Source: Salegentibacter_A chungangensis (GTDB lineage: Bacteria > Bacteroidota > Bacteroidia > Flavobacteriales > Flavobacteriaceae). From it: 64,000 nucleotides of DNA. This document shows positions 1-8,020 of this stretch, piece by piece. Made by a program: the position numbers and the translations under genes. The stretch covers positions 253,903 through 317,902 of the forward strand of contig NZ_JBHTLI010000003.1 in NCBI RefSeq assembly GCF_042678405.1, given 5' to 3'. The number at the start of each line of letters is the position of its first letter. Position 1 is the first letter of the stretch. Below the pieces are notes generated by a model. That model was not told the origin of the DNA and made no database searches. It was given only the letters and a program-made list of their open reading frames with translations.

Positions 1-219
1 TTAAGAGTTAAAGATGTCCAGTCTACAACTTCCTTAGGCCTATACGAAAAAAAAGTAACCGTAAAGGATGACCGTTACTTTATGGATGACGAAAATAAGC
101 TTACAGAAGTACCTAATTCCCGAAGAAAGATCTACGAAGCTTTAGGAATGTCCAAAGAAGAAAGAAAAGACTTCGACGGGAATATCAAGAAAAATGAAGA
201 CTTGGTAAAAGCTCTTTAA
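1..219 (+). CDS. C-terminal end of an unidentified protein (truncated by window edge)
   Basis: An open frame enters at base 1 and stops at TAA 217-219, giving the last 72 codons of a gene whose start lies outside the window. The visible tail is hydrophilic and highly charged (for example KVTVKDDRYFMDD, and an ending EDLVKAL), with no membrane segment, no cysteine and no motif I recognise. A strong terminator begins 23 nt after the stop, so this gene ends its own transcription unit and is not co-transcribed with rlmB. I assign no function. Confidence 0.75.
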   Translation, partial: LRVKDVQSTTSLGLYEKKVTVKDDRYFMDDENKLTEVPNSRRKIYEALGMSKEERKDFDGNIKKNEDLVKAL

Positions 220-241
220 TCCTTCTTAGATAAACAATTTT

Positions 242-268
242 AAAACCATCCACATCGGGTGGTTTTTT
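242..268 (+). terminator. Rho-independent terminator after the partial gene
   Basis: A 10-bp stem (left arm 242-251, right arm 257-266, one T-G wobble) with a 5-nt loop runs into a T tract at 263-268. It ends the unit entering from the left. Confidence 0.85.
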
Positions 269-280
269 ATTTTATAATAA

Positions 281-314
281 ATTGGGTTCAGCCAAGGTTT
301 AAATATTAACTTTG
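281..314 (+). promoter_or_regulatory. Bacteroidota-type promoter of rlmB (ATTG ... TAACTTTG)
   Basis: TAACTTTG at 307-314 fits the Bacteroidota -7 consensus TAnnTTTG, and ATTG at 281-284 is a plausible -33 element (22-nt spacing, slightly long). The -7 box ends only 6 nt before the rlmB ATG at 321, so the transcript is predicted to be leaderless or nearly so. The TTG inside the box (312-314) is in frame with rlmB but is promoter sequence rather than a start codon. Confidence 0.6.
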
Positions 315-320
315 TCCTCT

Positions 321-1061
321 ATGGAAAATTCTACAAAGATCTTCGGGATAAGAACGGTTATCGAAGCCGTTCAAAGCGGAAAGAACATCGACAAGATATA
401 TATTCAAAAAGGCCTTTCCGGCCATCTTTTCAAAGAATTGGAACAATTATTATCCAGGAACCAGTACAATGTAAGTTATGTCCCGCCGGAAAAACTTAAC
501 AAGCTCGCCAAAGGGAATCATCAGGGTGTGGTAGCGACCATTTCCCCGGTAAGTTTTATGAGCATTGAAGATCTTGTAGAAAAAGCTTTTTCCAACACCC
601 CTACTCCCCTTTTCCTGCTTTTAGATCAGATTACAGATGCAAGGAATTTCGGGGCTATGATCAGAACCGCTGAATGCTGTGGAGTAAACGGCATCATAAT
701 CCCTGAAAAAGGAGCCGCACCGGTAAATGCCGATACGGTTAAAACCTCGGCCGGGGCAGTCTTCAACATTCCTCTATGTAAGGTTAACCATATTAAGGAT
801 GCCCTTTACTTCTTACAATCTTCAGATGTACAGGTAGTGGCTGCCACAGAAAAGACCGATGACACCATTTACGATATAGATTTCAAAAAGGCTTCAGCTG
901 TAATTATGGGAAACGAGGCCAAGGGAGTTTCCAACTCTATTTTAAAAGCTGCAAACAAAAGGGCAAAGCTACCAATGTTCGGAACTATTGAGTCTCTTAA
1001 TGTTTCAGTGGCCTGCGGGGCATTTCTTTATGAAGCCGTACGACAAAGACTTAAAGGCTAA
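321..1061 (+). CDS. rlmB: 23S rRNA (guanosine-2'-O-)-methyltransferase, RlmB/TrmH (SpoU) family
   Basis: SPOUT-class RNA methyltransferase expected to 2'-O-methylate guanosine in 23S rRNA (G2251 in E. coli numbering) using S-adenosylmethionine. The N-terminal part (about residues 5-75) resembles the SpoU substrate-binding domain. The catalytic domain carries the family motifs: the DARNFGAMIRTAE segment, MGNEAKGV, and the knot region LPMFGTIESLNVSVA near the C-terminus. I place the start at ATG 321 (246 aa); an in-frame TTG at 312 lies inside the promoter. Its stop overlaps the convergent rhomboid gene by 4 nt. Assignment to RlmB rather than another TrmH-family paralogue is by overall resemblance. 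Confidence 0.88.
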   Translation: MENSTKIFGIRTVIEAVQSGKNIDKIYIQKGLSGHLFKELEQLLSRNQYNVSYVPPEKLNKLAKGNHQGVVATISPVSFMSIEDLVEKAFSNTPTPLFLLLDQITDARNFGAMIRTAECCGVNGIIIPEKGAAPVNADTVKTSAGAVFNIPLCKVNHIKDALYFLQSSDVQVVAATEKTDDTIYDIDFKKASAVIMGNEAKGVSNSILKAANKRAKLPMFGTIESLNVSVACGAFLYEAVRQRLKG

Positions 1062-1792
1062 TCCTTCTTACGTTCTTTATAGATATAATTATAGGTGATC
1101 TCTCCTGAATCTCCCTCTTCGTCCTGCGGAAGCTTTTCAATAAAGTTCCCGTTCTCATCGAAGTGCTGCATAAACTCATCCTCCTCTTCATTATAACCGG
1201 GCTTCTGCCATTCATATTTTGGAGGCCGGGCGATCTTTTTCCGATAGATCAGCGAAAAAACGAAGCCGGAGAGCAAACCGGAAAGATGGCCCTCCCAGGA
1301 AATATCCGGCACTATCGGGGTGATATACCAGAGCATCCCGCCATAGAGAAATACCACGATCAAAGACAAGGCGATTAGCCTGTAGTGCCGGGAAAATATT
1401 CCTTTAAAGAACAGAAAGGCCGCCAGAAGATAAATGATCCCGCTCGCTCCAATATGATTGGCCGGGCGACCGATGGCCCAGGTCATTACCCCCGTTAACA
1501 AAAGTCCATAAAAGAGAAGTTGCCAGCTTATCTTCCTGTAGAAATAGAACAAAGACATAGACAGCACAAACAAGGGAATAGTATTGTTAAAAAGATGTTT
1601 CATCCCGGAATGAATGAAGGGCGAAAAAAATATTCCTCTCAGGCCTTTGAGTGTCCTGGGCTGTATTCCAAAGGAATTGAAATCGAAACCAAACCGAACC
1701 TCAAACCAGAAGACGATCCAGATCAATAATACGAACAGGAGTGGATATCCAACCACACCGGGTGAAAAAACAAATGGCTGACGCTGTTTCAA
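1058..1792 (-). CDS. Rhomboid family intramembrane serine protease
   Basis: Polytopic membrane protease that cleaves substrates within or near transmembrane segments. The catalytic Ser is in GASG (S117) and the partner His is in EGHLSG (H169); the HSGMKHLFNN segment near residue 61 is the usual conserved block between early helices. About six hydrophobic segments are visible between residues 15 and 182, followed by an acidic cytosolic tail of about 60 residues. The only available start is TTG at 1790-1792; a stop (TAA) lies three codons upstream and the next ATG is at residue 64, which would remove the first helix. It is convergent with rlmB (4-nt overlap) and divergent from rarA. Substrate unknown. 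Confidence 0.88.
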   Translation of the reverse strand: MKQRQPFVFSPGVVGYPLLFVLLIWIVFWFEVRFGFDFNSFGIQPRTLKGLRGIFFSPFIHSGMKHLFNNTIPLFVLSMSLFYFYRKISWQLLFYGLLLTGVMTWAIGRPANHIGASGIIYLLAAFLFFKGIFSRHYRLIALSLIVVFLYGGMLWYITPIVPDISWEGHLSGLLSGFVFSLIYRKKIARPPKYEWQKPGYNEEEDEFMQHFDENGNFIEKLPQDEEGDSGEITYNYIYKERKKD

Positions 1793-1867
1793 GAATTTTT
1801 ACTTTTATATTAATATTACAAAAAACCATCCAATCTTTATCAGGCTGACAATGTATATTTGATTTAC

Positions 1868-1875
1868 TAATTTTG
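1868..1875 (+). promoter_or_regulatory. -7 box (TAATTTTG) of rarA, leaderless arrangement
   Basis: TAATTTTG matches TAnnTTTG exactly. Only 4 nt separate it from the rarA ATG at 1880, so transcription probably begins at or within a base or two of the start codon. No convincing -33 element is seen. Confidence 0.5.
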
Positions 1876-1879
1876 TCAG

Positions 1880-3154
1880 ATGAATAAACCATTAGCAGAG
1901 AGATTAAGGCCAAAAAGTCTGGATGATTATTTAAGTCAACAGCATTTAATTGGCCCCAAGGGAGTGTTGAGACAACAAATTAAGCAGGGCACTATTCCAT
2001 CCATTATTTTCTGGGGCCCTCCCGGAGTGGGGAAAACCACCCTTGCAAATATAATTGCAACTGAAACAGACCGACCCTTTTTCACCCTAAGTGCAATAAG
2101 CAGCGGTGTTAAAGATGTAAGAGAGGTAATAGAAAAGGCTAAAAAGAGCGATGGCCTTTTCACCACCAAAAGTCCTATCCTTTTTATAGACGAGATCCAC
2201 AGATTCAGCAAGTCTCAGCAGGATTCGCTTTTAGCCGCCGTAGAGAAAGGCTGGGTCACCCTTATAGGTGCAACTACCGAAAACCCGAGTTTCGAGGTAA
2301 TATCGGCTCTTTTATCACGCTGCCAGGTATATATCCTTAAGCCTTTCAGCAAAAAAGATCTTGTTGCCTTATTAAAAAGGGCAATGACCGAAGATAAGAC
2401 CATTTCAGCTAAAAAAGTAAAGCTGAAGGAAACCGAGGCCCTTTTAAGATTAAGTGGCGGAGATGCCCGAAAACTCTTGAATATTTTCGAATTGCTGGTA
2501 AACTCCATTCAGGAAGGGGAAGAGATCACTAACGACCTTGTTTTTGACAAAGTTCAGCAAAATACCGTGCTTTATGATAAATCCGGAGAACAGCATTACG
2601 ACATAGTTTCGGCATTTATTAAATCGATACGCGGCAGTGATCCCAATGCCGCTGTTTACTGGCTTGCCAGAATGATTGAGGGAGGCGAAGACGTGAAGTT
2701 CATCGCAAGAAGATTGCTTATCCTCGCAAGTGAAGATATTGGCAACGCTAATCCTACGGCTCTGGTTATTGCCAACAATACTTTCCAGGCAGTCACCACT
2801 ATTGGCTACCCGGAATCCAGAATCATCTTAAGCCAATGTGTAACTTACCTTGCTACCTCCCCAAAAAGCAACGCATCTTATATAGCCATCAACCAGGCCC
2901 AGAGTCTTGTAAAGAAGACGGGGAATCTTTCTGTACCGCTTTCCATAAGGAATGCTCCTACAAAATTAATGAAAGACATTGGTTACGGAGAGGATTATAA
3001 GTATGCACACAATTATGAGAATAACTTTGCCCCTGCCGAATTTCTACCCGATGAAATAAAGAATACAACTTTATATCAACCTGGGAACAATCAGCGGGAA
3101 AATGCACAAAGGGAATTCCTCAAAAAACGCTGGAAGGATAAATACGGATATTAA
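1880..3154 (+). CDS. rarA: Replication-associated recombination protein A (AAA+ ATPase, MgsA/WRNIP1 family)
   Basis: AAA+ clamp-loader-like ATPase acting at stalled replication forks. Walker A GPPGVGKT is at residues 46-53, Walker B LFIDEIH at 101-107, and the sensor-1 region GATTENPSFEV follows at about 130-140; the C-terminal half is the family's tetramerisation domain. Length (424 aa) is normal. The start is ATG 1880, immediately after a TAATTTTG promoter box. The 3' end overlaps the convergent acidic exported-protein gene by 4 nt, so the two share their stop region and no terminator separates them. Confidence 0.95.
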   Translation: MNKPLAERLRPKSLDDYLSQQHLIGPKGVLRQQIKQGTIPSIIFWGPPGVGKTTLANIIATETDRPFFTLSAISSGVKDVREVIEKAKKSDGLFTTKSPILFIDEIHRFSKSQQDSLLAAVEKGWVTLIGATTENPSFEVISALLSRCQVYILKPFSKKDLVALLKRAMTEDKTISAKKVKLKETEALLRLSGGDARKLLNIFELLVNSIQEGEEITNDLVFDKVQQNTVLYDKSGEQHYDIVSAFIKSIRGSDPNAAVYWLARMIEGGEDVKFIARRLLILASEDIGNANPTALVIANNTFQAVTTIGYPESRIILSQCVTYLATSPKSNASYIAINQAQSLVKKTGNLSVPLSIRNAPTKLMKDIGYGEDYKYAHNYENNFAPAEFLPDEIKNTTLYQPGNNQRENAQREFLKKRWKDKYGY

Positions 3155-4035
3155 TTCTGAACTTCATAGACCGTCTTAACCGATTTATTCCGGTTACGGT
3201 CATAAAACTCCACAACAAGGTTGCCGCTTTTATCAAAATAAGCCATTCCCTGTTTGGTCATAGAATTATAGATGAAGGCCTTGCCCATATCAGACTTCAC
3301 AAGAACTGCAAAGGGCTCGGCCATTCCTTTCTGATAAAAGGAATACCCGTCGCCATTATCTTTCAGGAAAAAGACAGCATTCTCCCTCACAAAATATTTT
3401 TCGCTGGCAGGACTTTCCGCTTCGGTTAATTCGGGCTGTTGCCCGGACACTGACTCAGCAACCTCTTCTGCAACTTCAGTTGCCTCTTCAATTTCTTCTG
3501 CAGCCTCTTTGGCTTCGGCTTCTACCTCGGCCTCCACTTCAGCTTCCATCCCCTGCATTTCAGCTTCCCCCTCTTCCGTCTCTTCATTAACTTCAGTTAC
3601 CGGGTCGGCATCATAATTATAATTCAAAGAATCTATTGAAGTAAAGGCATCTCTCAGGGCTTCGTGCCAGGCTTTTTTAAATTCCTTTTCACGGCTTCGG
3701 CCTTCCTTAGATTCAAACACTACATTCCCCCTGCAATCTTCAAGCAAGACCTTCATTTTAGTAACAAATATCCCGGAGTTATCCTTAACATCTGCTCTTA
3801 GCGCAAGACAATTATCATTATCCAGATCCTCTGGTTTATCTTCACTTTTCATATATGCATTAAAGCCGAATTTTTCAAATAAGAACTCTGTAAGCGAATT
3901 GATCTGGTACTGATCTTCTCTGTCGGCAAAATCATAAATTTCAGGCACCACGACATATTTAAATTTATTAAGATCCTGGGCTTCTGCCGCAAGGCCTGAG
4001 ATCAATAAAACGAGGCTTAAAATTAGTTTCTTCAT
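3151..4035 (-). CDS. Exported protein with a Glu/Ala-rich low-complexity linker, function unknown
   Basis: A signal peptide (about residues 1-19, cleavage after AEAQ) precedes a folded-looking N-terminal part of about 120 residues containing CLALRADVKDNSG and a second cysteine in LEDCRGN. Residues of about 145-195 form a very acidic low-complexity stretch built from Glu, Ala and Val (EAEVEAEVEAEAKEAAEE and similar), then a C-terminal part of about 80 residues rich in aromatic residues and probably beta-stranded. I recognise no family. It lies 6 nt downstream of a DUF5723-type outer-membrane protein gene and a lipoprotein gene on the same strand, so it is likely the last gene of a three-gene envelope operon. 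Confidence 0.75.
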   Translation of the reverse strand: MKKLILSLVLLISGLAAEAQDLNKFKYVVVPEIYDFADREDQYQINSLTEFLFEKFGFNAYMKSEDKPEDLDNDNCLALRADVKDNSGIFVTKMKVLLEDCRGNVVFESKEGRSREKEFKKAWHEALRDAFTSIDSLNYNYDADPVTEVNEETEEGEAEMQGMEAEVEAEVEAEAKEAAEEIEEATEVAEEVAESVSGQQPELTEAESPASEKYFVRENAVFFLKDNGDGYSFYQKGMAEPFAVLVKSDMGKAFIYNSMTKQGMAYFDKSGNLVVEFYDRNRNKSVKTVYEVQN

Positions 4036-4041
4036 AAGAGT

Positions 4042-5442
4042 TTAAAAAATTAACTGCATTCCCAACTGCATTGAAAAGCTGTTCGCCTTTGCCAGGTTAG
4101 GTAGAGCCAGCAGGTTGTTAGCTGCAAGATACACATTAAATTTATTAAAGGTTGATGTGTACATTAGCCCGATATTCTTGAACGAATAATCATCTAAGGT
4201 ATAGGCCAGTCTTACCCGCTGCTTTTCCGAGATCTTACGATCGTAATAGGCCGTCATTGCATAGACCATCCCCTGAGGCCGGTTTACCGAAGACAACTGC
4301 ATTCCTGCAAGATTACTATACCTGAGCTTGCTTACCAGCCTGTAATTACACGGAAAAAGTTTTCTCCCAAATCCATATTCGGCCGAAGCAACTAATTTGA
4401 AAGGTCGCCAGGTACGGTAAGGTTTATTAAAGGTATCATCCCTAAGATTGGCATTCACCTCATCTTCAAAAATGTCCCAATACGGGATGGCCTCATCATT
4501 CTCATCAAGCTCAGGGAAAAGCGGCTCCAGGCCATCTGTTTGATAATCTCCATAGTAATGGTAGCTCTCCACATCCTGCTGCTGAAACATCACCCCAAGA
4601 TCCCTGACAGCACCGGTGACCTTAAACTGCTCATTAACCTCATAAGTAAAGCCAAGGTCCACTCCAATTCCAAGATTCCCACCGAAGAAAGACCTGCCTA
4701 AAAGATCGGCGGTAGCTTCCTGTACACTCATCCCTTCTTCATTCTTAAGAGAAGCAAATCCCGAAGTTTGAATAAGCACATCGATATTTCGGGCAAAATG
4801 CCTGTAGACATTTGGGCCTTCAGGTGTTTCCACAGTAACAAATTCCCCCGTATTTCCCGTGCTCTCCACATTAAAGATCCCGGAATAGAATTTCACCCTC
4901 CCCCCCACGGTAAGGTCATTATCCCACCTAAAATTAAGGCCAATATGATACACGGTCATCACCTCGGCGGTGAAGGCTACCTGAGAAAAATCGAAACTCT
5001 GGTTAATATAATTACTGTTTCCTTCGTTCATTAAAAGCGCCAAATCTTTAGGAAAGTAAGAAAAGGCGTCAAGTTCCTGGTAAATTCCGGCTGAAAGATA
5101 GCTTCGGTTATCAAGGCGCCAGCCCAATGAAGCAATTTCCCACTGTTCATTAACAGAAAAATGGTCTTTAAAGGTCATATTCCTTATCGCCTCCCGAACC
5201 CTCAGATTCACATTATCGTTCTCGTCATTAAAAATATCGAAAAGAGTGACTCCGCTGGAACCGGCACTAAGGCTTATCTGAGAAAAAAATGGGATCCCGA
5301 TATGACTATTAAATTTGATCTGTGCCCCGGGGTTACCCCTTAAGGTTTGCGGAAGGTTGTCTACATTATACAGCAGGGGTTTATGCTGAGCCGAGGCACC
5401 TGTAAGAAAACAAGTAAAAATAACCGCAATCCAGTACCTCAT
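4042..5442 (-). CDS. DUF5723-type outer-membrane beta-barrel protein (PorP/SprF-like)
   Basis: A signal peptide (about residues 1-18, ...GASA) is followed by alternating aromatic beta-strand sequence and an ending typical of outer-membrane barrels (SMQLGMQLIF, terminal Phe). The N-terminal LYNVDNLPQTLRGNPGA segment recalls DUF5723 proteins and the FTQYMYN...NPGYA motif of PorP/SprF proteins. The family is widespread in Bacteroidota and uncharacterised. It begins 2 nt after the stop of the upstream lipoprotein gene and is followed 6 nt later by the acidic exported protein, so the three are probably co-transcribed. No T9SS substrate gene adjoins it, unlike the SprF-like gene at 15992. Confidence 0.75.
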   Translation of the reverse strand: MRYWIAVIFTCFLTGASAQHKPLLYNVDNLPQTLRGNPGAQIKFNSHIGIPFFSQISLSAGSSGVTLFDIFNDENDNVNLRVREAIRNMTFKDHFSVNEQWEIASLGWRLDNRSYLSAGIYQELDAFSYFPKDLALLMNEGNSNYINQSFDFSQVAFTAEVMTVYHIGLNFRWDNDLTVGGRVKFYSGIFNVESTGNTGEFVTVETPEGPNVYRHFARNIDVLIQTSGFASLKNEEGMSVQEATADLLGRSFFGGNLGIGVDLGFTYEVNEQFKVTGAVRDLGVMFQQQDVESYHYYGDYQTDGLEPLFPELDENDEAIPYWDIFEDEVNANLRDDTFNKPYRTWRPFKLVASAEYGFGRKLFPCNYRLVSKLRYSNLAGMQLSSVNRPQGMVYAMTAYYDRKISEKQRVRLAYTLDDYSFKNIGLMYTSTFNKFNVYLAANNLLALPNLAKANSFSMQLGMQLIF

Positions 5443-5444
5443 AT

Positions 5445-5996
5445 CTAAAATTCAAACTTGAATAATCCGGTCGAATCAAAATCAAGCTGACCTTCAAGAT
5501 TACCGGGAGCAGATTGCATTTGCAACTCCACGACCATTTTAATTGAATTTCGAAGTAAATGAATCCTGTCTTCTTCTACCACCTCCAGTGCCTCTGCCGA
5601 AGAAGGACTGGCCTCTGTTCCGGCAGGGATATCATAATTCACGCTGAATTGTTCAGCGCCGCTTTCGGAAAGGAAGCTGATTCGGGTTGTAAAGGCCTGG
5701 GAAAAAGTATTGGTATTACTGAAATATAATTCAGCTGAAAAAAGATCATTCTGAATATAATCGTCATCAAGAAATTCCAGGCGAACGGTATCTCTTATAG
5801 CCTGTTTTATCTCTCCGTTTTCAGAATCTATAAGATCCTTTTTTTCAACAGTATAAATAAGGAGGTCGGTCTGAATATCGGGGGTAAGCTGAATTTCCTT
5901 ACCCTGGCCCAGGTCTACATCTTTAACGCAGGAAACCATTAATAAGGTTAATGCGCAAAAACCAAGAAACCTGCATGTAAGCCCGAATCCTTTCAT
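5445..5996 (-). CDS. Predicted lipoprotein, function unknown
   Basis: A lipobox (LMVSC, Cys at residue 23) follows a hydrophobic signal segment, so the mature protein should be lipid-anchored, with an acidic region after the cysteine (VKDVDLGQGK). The remaining 160 residues look beta-rich and I recognise no domain. It is first in a tight minus-strand cassette with the DUF5723 barrel (2-nt gap) and the acidic exported protein, which suggests a shared envelope role. This is an inference from context only. Confidence 0.75.
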   Translation of the reverse strand: MKGFGLTCRFLGFCALTLLMVSCVKDVDLGQGKEIQLTPDIQTDLLIYTVEKKDLIDSENGEIKQAIRDTVRLEFLDDDYIQNDLFSAELYFSNTNTFSQAFTTRISFLSESGAEQFSVNYDIPAGTEASPSSAEALEVVEEDRIHLLRNSIKMVVELQMQSAPGNLEGQLDFDSTGLFKFEF

Positions 5997-6044
5997 TAAT
6001 TATTTCTCTTAGACTAGCCTAACGAAATTAACAAAAGTTTATTA

Positions 6045-6734
6045 CTAGAGGTAGCTTGTAATTTCATTTAACGTTTTTATACGAATTTCATCGATAGGCT
6101 CCGGTTTATTGTGATAGTCGAAAAATATGGAATGTAAGCCGAAATCTTTGGCTCCCTGAATATCGGCCTCATAATTATCTCCAATCATAACGCTGTTTGA
6201 AGCATTTGCTTTTGACTTTCCAAGCGCCTTTTCAAAAATAAGGGCGTGTGGTTTTTTAACGCCGGCTTCTTCGGAAGTGGTTATGGTCTCAAAATATTCC
6301 AGTATCCCTGAATTACTCATTTTGGTATGCTGAACTTCCTGAAACCCGTTGGTAATAATGTGGAGTTTATACTTCGGCTTTAAATAATCCAGCACTTCTT
6401 TGGTCCCATCCAGCAAATGGTTGTTCACCGGAAGGTATTTTATATAGTCCTTGGCCAACAGATCGATCACCTCATCTGTGGTATCCATTTCAAGCAGATT
6501 GAAACTCTCCTTAAGCCTTCCATACCTAAGAGCTTCCTTGCTCACCTTATTATCACGGTACAATTCCCAGTATCTAAAATTTACCGGCATATAAACCTCA
6601 AGAAAATCATTAAGCTCTACCTCCATTTTATGCAGCTCGAAAATCTTCTGAAACGCCAGCGAAGAATTCCTGTCAAAATCCCAAAGGGTATGGTCCAGGT
6701 CAAAATAAACGTGCTCTATATTATTCAATTTCAT
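6045..6734 (-). CDS. YjjG-family HAD nucleotidase (noncanonical pyrimidine nucleotidase)
   Basis: HAD-superfamily phosphatase. Motif I FDLDHTLWDF (Asp12, Asp14) marks the nucleophile and general acid, motif II is HIITNGF, the motif III lysine is in GVKKPHALIF, and motif IV is MIGDNYEADIQGA. The LWDFDRNS continuation and overall length (229 aa) fit the YjjG group, which dephosphorylates pyrimidine nucleoside monophosphates, including noncanonical ones. Its start lies inside the 3' end of the upstream deacetylase-like gene (14-nt overlap), so the two are translationally coupled. Exact substrate is not determined by sequence. Confidence 0.85.
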   Translation of the reverse strand: MKLNNIEHVYFDLDHTLWDFDRNSSLAFQKIFELHKMEVELNDFLEVYMPVNFRYWELYRDNKVSKEALRYGRLKESFNLLEMDTTDEVIDLLAKDYIKYLPVNNHLLDGTKEVLDYLKPKYKLHIITNGFQEVQHTKMSNSGILEYFETITTSEEAGVKKPHALIFEKALGKSKANASNSVMIGDNYEADIQGAKDFGLHSIFFDYHNKPEPIDEIRIKTLNEITSYL

Positions 6735-8010
6735 AGATCTGTTTTAAAAACGAATAATTCAGTTCCTTATCAAAATACTCTGAGAAATCCTGGTTCTTGA
6801 AGACCGCATTAAAGTGACCTCCAAGTCCTTTCACTTCCTGCATCATATTCCCTAACAGCCGCTGAACATCTTCCAGGCTAAGAATATCTGCAGCCGCTGA
6901 ATTAAACGCATAAGGATGTACCATCAGCGGAGTGGTTACCTCCATATTTATATCATAGAATAAAAAAGGAGTACAGGTACCCGCCCTGAATCCCGGGGTA
7001 TGAGGATACCCCATCGAGTAGTCGTGATTGATCTCAAGTTCATTAAGGTTATTATAACAATCCGGAAGATTCAGATCGTATTTAGTATTCATCACATACT
7101 CCAGAGGACTGTGAATGATATCTTCCATTCTAAGCTTCTCTCTGCGAAGAATTCTGAAATCATCTAAAGCATAATACCCCAGAAGAAGACCTACTTTGGC
7201 ATAATCTGCAACATATTTTATCACCGACCTGTAAGGCATCCGGTTATGGTTGATGTTCCTGTCGTGAACCGTAAAGTCACTTAACTGAAACATAAACAAC
7301 ATCTTTAAATTGTAAGATTTTATGATTTCAATGAGGTCCTCAAATACATTAAAGGGATCTTTCTTCAAACGAAAGAGTACCCTTATTCTGTCAAACACTT
7401 TCCCAAAATGCAAATGGAACATATCAATATGCATTCCCAGGAAACTTCTTATAAATCCTTTATTCCTATATCCAAAAACGTGCTCCACTGCAATAACAGC
7501 GCGGGAAGAAAAAGATCTCTTCCCCACTTCAATTTCAGGGAAGCGTTCCTCGAGCACTTCCTTAAATTTGTATGCCCAGACATCGACCACCGGAGACTGT
7601 AAGAAACCTTCCTGGTACGCGAGACTTTCAGCAGCAGGGAATCTCCCTGCCTCATCTTTCACGTGAGGCAGATATTCTTCGTAGCGACTTAGCAAATAAA
7701 ATGAAGCAGCAAATATATCGAAAGGTAAAGCACTTGTTTCCGGAAGCGGAAAAAAGCAAAAACTATTACCCCAGGGCTGCACTTTGATCTCTACTTCTGA
7801 AAAACCCTGTTCCATAAGCAGATCTACCTTCTGCACGAAAAGCTCATTCCCCAAGGGCTGCTTGCCATAAGACATCTTCATCCCGTCGTGCGCAATAAAC
7901 TCTTCGATCTTAGTACTGAATTTCACCGAAATCCCCAGGATATTACTGCAGATATGTTTAAAGGTATAGACAATACGCGGAGTAACTTTTTGGGTATAGA
8001 TCAGTAACAT
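6721..8010 (-). CDS. Polysaccharide deacetylase-like protein (DUF7033 type), catalytic motifs apparently degenerate
   Basis: The N-terminal 110 residues (FKHICSNILGISVKFSTK ... FDIFAASFYLLSRYEEYLP) match the conserved N-terminal region of Bacteroidota polysaccharide-deacetylase-family proteins, and the C-terminal DYSMGYPHTPGFRAGTCTPF segment is also conserved in that family. However, where active members carry an Asp-containing metal motif before the AYxYKxKGF segment, this protein reads AVEHVFGYRNKGF (172-186), and where a HPSY-like His motif is expected it reads GYYALDDF. It may be a pseudoenzyme or a divergent paralogue. No signal peptide is evident, so it is likely cytosolic. Gap of 10 nt to radC upstream; overlaps yjjG by 14 nt. 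Confidence 0.7.
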   Translation of the reverse strand: MLLIYTQKVTPRIVYTFKHICSNILGISVKFSTKIEEFIAHDGMKMSYGKQPLGNELFVQKVDLLMEQGFSEVEIKVQPWGNSFCFFPLPETSALPFDIFAASFYLLSRYEEYLPHVKDEAGRFPAAESLAYQEGFLQSPVVDVWAYKFKEVLEERFPEIEVGKRSFSSRAVIAVEHVFGYRNKGFIRSFLGMHIDMFHLHFGKVFDRIRVLFRLKKDPFNVFEDLIEIIKSYNLKMLFMFQLSDFTVHDRNINHNRMPYRSVIKYVADYAKVGLLLGYYALDDFRILRREKLRMEDIIHSPLEYVMNTKYDLNLPDCYNNLNELEINHDYSMGYPHTPGFRAGTCTPFLFYDINMEVTTPLMVHPYAFNSAAADILSLEDVQRLLGNMMQEVKGLGGHFNAVFKNQDFSEYFDKELNYSFLKQIYEIE

Positions 8011-8020
8011 TCATCGTTTT

